Assembly: GCA_051745835.1 (NCBI GenBank)
Contig: JBNJEL010000090.1
Coordinates: forward strand, 1 to 7,604
From: JBNJEL01 sp051745835
GTDB taxonomy: Bacteria > Bacillota > Halanaerobiia > Halobacteroidales > Acetohalobiaceae
Direction of reading: 5' to 3'
DNA: 7,604 bases
In this document: positions 1 to 5,267 of the stretch, one piece after another
Numbering within the stretch: the first letter of the stretch is position 1
How the letters are laid out: the number at the start of each line of letters is the position of its first letter
Notes under the pieces: model-generated
Databases searched by the model: none
The model's input: the letters and a program-made list of their open reading frames with translations, nothing else
What the model was told of the DNA's origin: nothing
Translations under genes and position numbers: made by a program

Positions 1-152
1 GTGACTTTACTGGTGATGAGATAAAGTTTGTGCCCACAGGAAATACAGATTGGGGTTTTAGTGGTACTATCATTTTAAAGAATGGTCAACAGCAGAAGTA
101 TGAAGTAGTAGTTAGTGTATTAGGTAGAATTAGAGTTGATAAGCGCAATTAA
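1..152 (+). CDS. GspH/FimT-like pseudopilin, C-terminal end (partial)
   Basis: This is the last 49 codons of a gene that begins before the window. The open frame starts at base 3 and ends at the TAA at 150-152. The visible tail starts DFTGDEIKFVPTG, continues through a beta-strand pattern (GTIILKNGQ, then YEVVVSVLGRIRV) and ends DKRN. A C-terminal beta-sheet with a Phe-x-x-x-Gly element, a 'G-x-I-x-L' strand and a final 'V-S-x-x-G-R-I-R-V' strand is typical of GspH/FimT pseudopilins, which are minor subunits at the tip of T2SS pseudopili or type IV pili. Position supports this: it lies directly before GspI-, GspJ- and GspK-like genes, which is the standard T2SS order. The prepilin leader and hydrophobic helix are outside the window, so the family call rests on the tail and the context. 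Confidence 0.72.
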   Translation, partial: DFTGDEIKFVPTGNTDWGFSGTIILKNGQQQKYEVVVSVLGRIRVDKRN

Positions 153-159
153 ATGTGGT

Positions 160-164
160 GGAGG
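160..164 (+). promoter_or_regulatory. Shine-Dalgarno site (GGAGG) of the GspI/PilV-like gene
   Basis: GGAGG sits at 160-164 in the short gap after the GspH-like gene. It is 18 bases from the TTG at 183, which is too far for normal initiation, but 9 bases from an in-frame ATT at 174 and 6 from an ATA at 171. An in-frame TAG at 165-167 rules out any earlier start. The site therefore bears on which start codon the next gene uses. Confidence 0.6.
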
Positions 165-182
165 TAGATTATAATTAATTCT

Positions 183-542
183 TTGCAAGCAGAGCAGGGA
201 CTGACCTTGGTTGAAGTAATGGTAGGGATGGCAATTTTAGCAGTTGTGCTTATTCCGATGACTGGCTATTTAACTAATAGTCTGCGTATGGTTAATCAGA
301 CTAATCTGAGAAGTAAAGCTCTAAATTTAGCCCAGATGAAGTTAGAAGAAGTGAAAAGTAAAGAAGTTGCCAACATAAATTCAGTTGTCGAAGATTATGG
401 AGATTTATCTGAAGCATCTAATTTTAAAAGGGAGGTTGAGATTAAAGAGTTAGAGTCAGGACTTAAAGAAGTAATTATTACTGTGTGGTGGGCAGATGAT
501 AACAAGTCGTTACAATTAAAATCTATAGTAGGTGAACGTTAA
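183..542 (+). CDS. GspI/PilV-like type IV prepilin (minor pseudopilin)
   Basis: A small prepilin of 119 residues from TTG. The N-terminus reads AEQG then LTLVEVMVGMAILAVV: a short leader ending in Gly, a prepilin peptidase cleavage site, then the hydrophobic assembly helix with the conserved Glu at mature position 5. The first mature residue is Leu rather than the usual Phe. The segment ALNLAQMKLEEVK at about residues 44-56 is typical of GspI/PilV proteins, and the C-terminal domain is short, as expected for GspI. It should be processed by PilD and join the tip complex with its neighbours. The start is uncertain: TTG at 183 is the first conventional start, but the GGAGG at 160-164 fits an unusual ATT at 174 better, which would add three residues. 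It ends one base before the next gene's ATG. PilV and GspI cannot be told apart here. Confidence 0.85.
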   Translation: MQAEQGLTLVEVMVGMAILAVVLIPMTGYLTNSLRMVNQTNLRSKALNLAQMKLEEVKSKEVANINSVVEDYGDLSEASNFKREVEIKELESGLKEVIITVWWADDNKSLQLKSIVGER

Positions 543-543
543 T

Positions 544-1164
544 ATGATAGATCAGCAGCAAGCAGAAGGTTTTACCTTAATAGAGATAATGATTACATTA
601 GCTATTGTAGGATTGGTAGGAACAGCAATAATGAATTTAATGTTTAGTGGAGTTAAGGTGTGGGACTTTAGTCGTCAGCAAATAGATTTACGTCAGAGCG
701 GGCGGGCTACTACTGAATTATTGGCTAAGCGGATTAGGTCAGCTGAAGCTATTCAAATTACTTCCGCCGAAGGAATAACTGGTGGTCAGTTGCGATTGCG
801 AATAAGTGGTAAAGATGATCAGTTTATTAATGATAGTGTTGCTGATGATCAGTATTATTATCTGCGATATCTACTTTATAAGGTAGATTCAGGTTATAGA
901 ATAGGCTATAATAATTTAGAACCTGGTGATGATTCAATAAGTACAGACGTAGCAGCAGGGAAAAGTTGGCCAAGTGATGCTGATTGGGATTCTTCTCCTA
1001 ATCCAGTAACGACTAGCATTATTGATTATGCAACATATGATGATAGAGGGGAAGATATTTTTAAAGATAGTGGTCGAGTAGTAACTATTAAGTTACATCT
1101 AAAAATAGGTTCTCAACGAGAGTTAATAACAACTAAGGTTTATCCACGAAGTTCAGGGAGGTAG
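544..1164 (+). CDS. GspJ/PilW-like type IV prepilin (minor pseudopilin)
   Basis: A 206-residue prepilin. ATG 544 is preferred because AGGTGA at 530-535 lies 8 bases upstream; the in-frame GTG at 532 falls inside that ribosome binding site. The leader MIDQQQAEG is followed by FTLIEIMITLAIVGLVGTAI, a classic class III prepilin site with Gly before Phe and Glu at mature position 5. Next comes an amphipathic helix (about residues 40-68, SRQQIDLRQSGRATTELLAKRIRSA), as in GspJ/PilW. The beta-rich remainder is Asp/Ser/Tyr-rich, with a poorly conserved acidic loop at about 95-175 and a final strand VVTIKLHLKIG. The predicted role is a minor pseudopilin in the periplasmic tip complex. The stop is TAG at 1162-1164, 8 bases before the next start, so the genes are almost certainly co-transcribed. 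GspJ versus PilW is not resolved. Confidence 0.85.
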   Translation: MIDQQQAEGFTLIEIMITLAIVGLVGTAIMNLMFSGVKVWDFSRQQIDLRQSGRATTELLAKRIRSAEAIQITSAEGITGGQLRLRISGKDDQFINDSVADDQYYYLRYLLYKVDSGYRIGYNNLEPGDDSISTDVAAGKSWPSDADWDSSPNPVTTSIIDYATYDDRGEDIFKDSGRVVTIKLHLKIGSQRELITTKVYPRSSGR

Positions 1165-1172
1165 GTAAAGAG

Positions 1173-2474
1173 GTGTTGCAGTTAGAAGAAGGATCTGTAA
1201 TTTTTTTGGCAATGGTAGTGACCACTGTCTTATTAACTCTTGGAGTAACTTCAGCTAATATGTTAACTAATGAAATTCAGATAGCTTCCTATAATGAACA
1301 ACAAGTTAAAGCTCTTTATTTAGCAGAAGCAGGAGTTGAGTATGCTAAAACAAAACTTGATGATAGTAGTGCTTGGCAAAGCAACACTGATGGTAAACTT
1401 CAATTAAAATCAACAGTTAAGCCCACTGCTAGTGAGATTGATTGGGATCAAATTATAATCAGAAGGCAGGATAATGATAACAACAAGATAGTAATTGAAT
1501 CTACTTCTAATTATCAAGATACAAATAAAACAGTTCGAGCTACTTATAAGTTAAGCGTTTCATCATTTAATTATGCTTTAGCTACTAGTCCAGAAAAGAG
1601 TGGAAATATTTCTCTGGAGGATGATGTAGAGATAGAAGGTGATATACATACGCCAGGTAAGATTACTTTAAAGGATGATATTGAAATAACAGGCGATCTT
1701 TATGCTCAAAAGAATATTAATTGCAATGATGATATTGAAATTACAGGGAATCTGTACTCCAAAAGCGATATTACTTTAGAGGATGATATTGAGGTGACAG
1801 GGGATATTTATGCTCGTGGTAAGGTTACTCTTAAAGATGGAGTAGATGTGGAAGGTAGTATTTATGCACAAGACGATGTAGAACTTAAAGATGACATTGA
1901 GGTATCGGGAACTATTAAGACAACAGCTGATATTACTACTGAAGATGATATTGAAATTGAAGGTGAAACATCTTCTAGTGAAGATAGTGATATTGATAAT
2001 TTAATTGATGATAAATTAGATACAGCAGCTCAATCTAATATTTCTTTGGATTTAATTGATTTAATTGATACTTTAAAAGCAAAACAGGATTTAGAGAGTA
2101 TAGAATATGTTAATCAAAATTTGAAAATTGATAATGAAGATAGAAGTTTTAAAGATGTATTAGTAGTTGACGGAAAGTTAACTATTGATTCTGAAATTGA
2201 TATAGATGAAGATTTAATAATTATAGCAAGAGATAATATTGTAATAGATGAGCAGTTAGACATGAATGGCTTATTGTATTCTGGTAATTTAGTAAAGATT
2301 AATGAGCAGCTTGATATTAATGGAGGAATTTTAGCAGAAAATCAAATTAAAAAGAAATCAGGAGCAAGTGTAGATATTACTTTTGATAATTCATTTCTTG
2401 ATTTCTTTAGTGATAAAGAAATTGGTGCTTTTGATTTTTATTATCAACTAATTGACTGGCAAGAGCTTGACTAA
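1173..2474 (+). CDS. PilX/GspK-like minor pilin with bactofilin-like beta-solenoid repeats
   Basis: A 433-residue protein starting at GTG 1173, with AGGGAGG at 1155-1161 as ribosome binding site (TTG 1176 is an alternative). The N-terminus LEEG then SVIFLAMVVTTVLLTLGVTS is a pilin-like leader and membrane helix but lacks the Glu at mature position 5, as in PilX and GspK. The segment ALYLAEAGVEYAKTKL (about 47-62) is the hallmark of PilX N-terminal-domain proteins. Residues 150-264 contain seven starts of an 18-residue repeat (D-D-I-E-x-x-G-D-I-Y-A...), resembling the beta-solenoid coils of bactofilins. An acidic Ser/Asp/Leu linker follows (about 266-315), then a second stretch with the same period (about 356-392), and a non-repetitive aromatic end (FLDFFSDKEIGAFDFYYQL). 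Being fourth in the pseudopilin order and lacking Glu5, it probably caps the tip; the solenoid may be a surface-exposed stalk or adhesive module. That function is inferred. The protein is very acidic. Confidence 0.75.
   Translation: MLQLEEGSVIFLAMVVTTVLLTLGVTSANMLTNEIQIASYNEQQVKALYLAEAGVEYAKTKLDDSSAWQSNTDGKLQLKSTVKPTASEIDWDQIIIRRQDNDNNKIVIESTSNYQDTNKTVRATYKLSVSSFNYALATSPEKSGNISLEDDVEIEGDIHTPGKITLKDDIEITGDLYAQKNINCNDDIEITGNLYSKSDITLEDDIEVTGDIYARGKVTLKDGVDVEGSIYAQDDVELKDDIEVSGTIKTTADITTEDDIEIEGETSSSEDSDIDNLIDDKLDTAAQSNISLDLIDLIDTLKAKQDLESIEYVNQNLKIDNEDRSFKDVLVVDGKLTIDSEIDIDEDLIIIARDNIVIDEQLDMNGLLYSGNLVKINEQLDINGGILAENQIKKKSGASVDITFDNSFLDFFSDKEIGAFDFYYQLIDWQELD
1620..1964 (+). repeat. In-frame 54-bp tandem repeat array coding an 18-residue solenoid
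   Basis: The DNA repeats with a 54-base period inside the PilX/GspK-like gene. Units begin at 1620, 1674, 1728, 1782, 1836, 1890 and 1944, giving six full units and a partial seventh (DDIEIEG). Most units open with a GATGAT-type sequence coding Asp-Asp-Ile/Val-Glu; the fifth opens Asp-Gly-Val-Asp. The Gly at unit position 7 and the Ile/Val/Leu at positions 3, 5 and 9 are kept throughout, as expected for inward-facing solenoid positions. The units have diverged at the DNA level but never lose frame, so selection on the protein fold seems likely. Confidence 0.9.
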
Positions 2475-2505
2475 TTATTGTTTTTAGATGAAGTGAGGTG
2501 AATTT

Positions 2506-3561
2506 ATGGAGTTAATTAATAGTTTAAAATCTAAATTAAATGATTTCTTTAATCCCACTATCTTAGGTTTAGATTTAGGTTCTGGTTTAATTAAATTAAC
2601 TGAAGCTGATTATCAGGCTAATCAATTTAAGTTGTTAAATTTAGCCTTAGAGCCGACTCCAGAACAAATCTTTGAGCAGGGACGTATTCAAAATATCGAC
2701 CAACTTAGCTCTAAAATAAATGATACTTTAATAGAATATCAATTTCAGGCAGACCAAGTAGTGACAGCAATTAGCGGTGAAGAAGTAATTATTAGAACTA
2801 TAGAACTGCCTGATATGCCTTCCGACGAGCTTAAAGAGGTAATTAAGTATGAAGCGGAAGAGCAGCTGCCTATACCAGTTGATGAGGCTATTTTGGATTA
2901 CGAAGTAATAAGTTATCATTCTAACAGAGGTTATGAATTAATGTTAGTAGCGGTTAACAGAGAGTTAGTTGATGATTATCTTAAATTATTTAACAAATTA
3001 GATTTAAGACCGCTAGCTATTGAGATAGAACCTATCTCTTTAGGTCGAGTAATTCAACAGCTTTATCCTCAGCAGACTATTGGAGTATTAGATATTGGAG
3101 CTAAGACTACTGATGTTTCTGTTTTTACAGCTGACGGTTTATTATTTACACGCACAATCGAAATTGCTGGTCGAGATATTACTCAAGAAATTGCTGATAA
3201 TCAAGGATTAGACTTTACAGCAGCCGAAGAGTACAAGTTTAATAATAATTTATTTACAGGAGATACTAATCTAATTATTAAAAATTTAACTACTGCTATT
3301 TATCGTTCATTAGATTACTTTCAAGTACAGCATAAAAGTTATGATTTAGAAGAGTTAATTTTGTTAGGTGGTAGTAGTCAACTAATAGGTTTAAAAGAGT
3401 ATTTTGAGAATGAATTTGGAGTTGCTGTTAAGAAGTTAGATTTATTATCATATGTTAATGATGATGCCCTAGGTACAAAACAGTATAAATTGCTACAACA
3501 ATTACAGCTATTTGGAGTTAGTATTGGCCTGAGTTTAAGAGGTGAATTAATTAATGATTAA
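2506..3561 (+). CDS. pilM: PilM, actin-like type IV pilus assembly ATPase
   Basis: PilM is a cytoplasmic actin/FtsA-fold protein that binds nucleotide and docks on the N-terminal tail of PilN, linking the inner-membrane scaffold to the motor. The 351-residue length is normal. Visible motifs: phosphate-1 loop LGLDLGSGLIKL (about 20-31); the PilM signature ELPDMPSDELKEVIKYEAE (about 100-118) followed by QLPIP and a conserved Asp; phosphate-2 loop VLDIGAKTTDVSVF (194-207); and adenosine motif LILLGGSSQLIGL (284-296). There is no signal peptide or membrane segment. ATG 2506 is well supported by AGGTGA at 2496-2501. It follows the PilX/GspK-like gene by 31 bases and overlaps pilN by 8. In T2SS systems the equivalent is the cytoplasmic domain of GspL; here it is a separate protein, as in T4P. 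Confidence 0.96.
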   Translation: MELINSLKSKLNDFFNPTILGLDLGSGLIKLTEADYQANQFKLLNLALEPTPEQIFEQGRIQNIDQLSSKINDTLIEYQFQADQVVTAISGEEVIIRTIELPDMPSDELKEVIKYEAEEQLPIPVDEAILDYEVISYHSNRGYELMLVAVNRELVDDYLKLFNKLDLRPLAIEIEPISLGRVIQQLYPQQTIGVLDIGAKTTDVSVFTADGLLFTRTIEIAGRDITQEIADNQGLDFTAAEEYKFNNNLFTGDTNLIIKNLTTAIYRSLDYFQVQHKSYDLEELILLGGSSQLIGLKEYFENEFGVAVKKLDLLSYVNDDALGTKQYKLLQQLQLFGVSIGLSLRGELIND

Positions 3562-4132
3562 TTTATTACCTCAAAAATATAAAGATTATTGTAAATTTAA
3601 TATAGATAAATTTTTAGTTGGAGGATTAATAGTTCTTTTATTATTGGTTCCTTTAACTTATTATTTAAAATTAACTGCTCGTAAGATGAGATTAGAAGAG
3701 AAGATAAGATTGACTGAATCTAAATTAAAACAGGTTAATCAGCAGAACCAACAATTAGGACAGATTAAAAGTGATTACAAAGACCTTGCAGATAGATTAC
3801 AATTAAAAAGAGAAGTTATTGGACAACAGTTAGATTGGAATTTATTGCTTAAAGAATTACAATTAATTATTCCAGATCAAGTATGGTTAAGTAGCTTTAT
3901 AGTTAAAGAAGACAGGAAATTCAAACTTATAGGTTATGCTTTAACTGATCAAGGATTACGCAAAATGATCAAGGGATTAAAATCAACTGTTTATTTTAAA
4001 GGTTTTTCAGTTGACTTAACTCAACAAGAAAAATTAAATCCACAAGGCTATCAAGCCCAACAGGTTACTCGCTTTCAAATTAGCGGGAAATTAGAAAAAG
4101 ATGTAGGTGAATCAAATGACATGGTGGAATAA
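3554..4132 (+). CDS. pilN: PilN, inner-membrane scaffold protein
   Basis: PilN is a bitopic inner-membrane protein that pairs with PilO in the periplasm and holds PilM through its short cytoplasmic tail. The 192-residue product begins MINLLPQKY; the INLLP motif at residues 2-6 is the known PilM-binding segment. One membrane helix follows (about 19-38, KFLVGGLIVLLLLVPLTYYL), then a coiled coil (about 44-90, rich in Lys, Glu and Gln), and a periplasmic alpha/beta domain from about residue 95 (WNLLLKELQLIIPDQVWL...) to a final strand RFQISGKL, typical of PilN and the GspL periplasmic region. ATG 3554 has AGGTGA at 3540-3545, inside the end of pilM. The 8-base overlap suggests translational coupling. 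Confidence 0.95.
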   Translation: MINLLPQKYKDYCKFNIDKFLVGGLIVLLLLVPLTYYLKLTARKMRLEEKIRLTESKLKQVNQQNQQLGQIKSDYKDLADRLQLKREVIGQQLDWNLLLKELQLIIPDQVWLSSFIVKEDRKFKLIGYALTDQGLRKMIKGLKSTVYFKGFSVDLTQQEKLNPQGYQAQQVTRFQISGKLEKDVGESNDMVE

Positions 4133-4676
4133 TTTAAGTACGCGGGAGCAGAGGTTGATTATTGGTGCAGTAGCATTGATTTTAGTAACTGGATATTATT
4201 TTCAGCTTTATCAACCGCAAGTGAAAGAAATAACAGCGACAGAACAGGAGTTAGAACAGAAACTTAATCAATTAAAGAGAAGTAAACAACTACTACAACA
4301 GAAAGAAGAGTTAAATAAAAAATATCATTTATTAAAGAAAAAACTTGATAATCAAGAGTATATTTTTCTTAAGCCTAATCAAAAGTCACAGTTAATATTA
4401 GATTTGAATCAGATTACAGATGAGATGAAGGTAGAGTTAGTAACAACTCAACCACAAGATGCAGTTAAACAGGAACAATATATTCAGCATCCGCTTTTAG
4501 TTACCTTGCTTAGTGATTATAATAATTTATTAAGGTTTTTTACTGAATTACAGAAGTTAGATTATATTATTCAAGTTGCAGAGGTTAAGATTACTGGAGA
4601 ATTAATTGAACAAAATAGAATCAAGACTAAACTTAAATTAATTAGTTATACAGTGACAGAAAGTAGTGGTGATTAA
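4116..4676 (+). CDS. pilO: PilO/GspM-like inner-membrane scaffold protein
   Basis: This is the partner of PilN in the inner-membrane platform, 186 residues from ATG 4116. AGGTGA at 4105-4110 precedes that ATG by 5 bases; the in-frame GTG at 4107 lies within the ribosome binding site and is not a credible start. Architecture: a short cytoplasmic segment MTWWNNLSTREQRL, one membrane helix (about 14-30, LIIGAVALILVTGYYFQ), a P-x-V element, a long coiled coil (about 36-80, Lys/Gln/Glu/Leu-rich), and a ferredoxin-like periplasmic domain (about 90-182) ending KLKLISYTV. The PilO call rests on size, layout and position after pilN. The N-terminal W-x-x-L-S-x-R-E-x-R-L is reminiscent of GspM, the T2SS counterpart. 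It overlaps pilN by 17 bases. Confidence 0.88.
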   Translation: MTWWNNLSTREQRLIIGAVALILVTGYYFQLYQPQVKEITATEQELEQKLNQLKRSKQLLQQKEELNKKYHLLKKKLDNQEYIFLKPNQKSQLILDLNQITDEMKVELVTTQPQDAVKQEQYIQHPLLVTLLSDYNNLLRFFTELQKLDYIIQVAEVKITGELIEQNRIKTKLKLISYTVTESSGD

Positions 4677-4679
4677 TTG

Positions 4680-5267
4680 ATGAAATGTAATTTATCAGGA
4701 TTATTAACTACTAATTTGAATCGAAAAGTATTATATTTAAGCTTGTTACTTTTTTTAGGTTTTATAATAATTAATTTGTTACTATTTTATCAGGCTTTTA
4801 CGTTAATAAATGATTCACAAGAATTGGTAGCATTTAAATCAAGATTAGAAAAAATGATTCAGATTGAATCTCAAGAAGTTTCTCTAGATATGGAAACACA
4901 ATTAGATAACAATAAAGATAGTGATTCAGCAGAATTAATGTATTCTTATAATCAAGAACAGTTATCTAATCCCTTTTTACACAGCTTAGAAGTTAAAGAA
5001 AAACAAACAAGTAATGATCAGGTGATGACTAATCAGGATACAGAAAGGCCGCCATTACAAGTTTTAGGAATTATAAGATCCTCAGATAATAGACGAGCTA
5101 TTATACAAGTAATTAATCAGACTTCACAAGTACAGATAGTCAAAGAAGGTTCTGCTGTAGATGGTTTAACTGATAGTAAGATAATTAAGATAACTAATCA
5201 GCAGTTGACAATTAATTATCAAAGTCAAAACTTTAGTTATGAATTGGGAGGTGGAGTAGATGAATAA
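4680..5267 (+). CDS. GspC/PilP-like inner-membrane protein with HR domain
   Basis: A 195-residue protein from ATG 4680 (GGTGA at 4668-4672, 7 bases upstream; TTG 4677 is less likely). It has a short basic N-terminus, one membrane helix (about 17-38, KVLYLSLLLFLGFIIINLLL), a polar, Gln/Asn/Ser/Glu-rich and probably disordered linker (about 60-122), and a small beta domain at about 123-189: PPLQVLGIIRS, then RRAIIQV, VQIVKEGSAVDGL, KIIKI, LTINY. This pattern fits the homology region of GspC and the C-terminal domain of PilP, which bind the secretin N-terminal domains and connect the inner-membrane platform to the outer-membrane channel. PilP is usually a lipoprotein; no lipobox is visible, and the uncleaved N-terminal helix is like GspC. 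Position between pilO and the secretin is where pilP normally lies. The family call is from pattern and context. Confidence 0.72.
   Translation: MKCNLSGLLTTNLNRKVLYLSLLLFLGFIIINLLLFYQAFTLINDSQELVAFKSRLEKMIQIESQEVSLDMETQLDNNKDSDSAELMYSYNQEQLSNPFLHSLEVKEKQTSNDQVMTNQDTERPPLQVLGIIRSSDNRRAIIQVINQTSQVQIVKEGSAVDGLTDSKIIKITNQQLTINYQSQNFSYELGGGVDE

Noticed and set aside
153..167. ATG 153 with in-frame TAG 165, and the TAG stops at 1162 and 6793, as possible pyrrolysine codons
   Set aside because: Acetohalobium is known to use pyrrolysine, so I considered it. TAG 165 overlaps the ribosome binding region, read-through at 6793 would run through the terminator hairpin, and neither extension adds a recognisable domain. 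Ordinary stops explain all three.
532..543. GTG 532 as start of the GspJ/PilW-like gene
   Set aside because: It falls inside the AGGTGA ribosome binding site; ATG 544 has normal spacing and gives a typical short prepilin leader.
2475..2505. Gap before pilM as a site for an internal promoter
   Set aside because: Only 31 bases with a T-rich run and the ribosome binding site; no -10/-35 pair and no hairpin.
2728..2919. 63-codon open frame on the - strand within pilM
   Set aside because: It lies antisense to a strongly conserved PilM region, has no recognisable domain, and has a low-complexity Tyr/Phe/Leu-rich composition typical of a shadow of AT-rich coding.
4107..4115. GTG 4107 as start of the PilO-like gene
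   Set aside because: It is part of the AGGTGA at 4105-4110 that serves ATG 4116.
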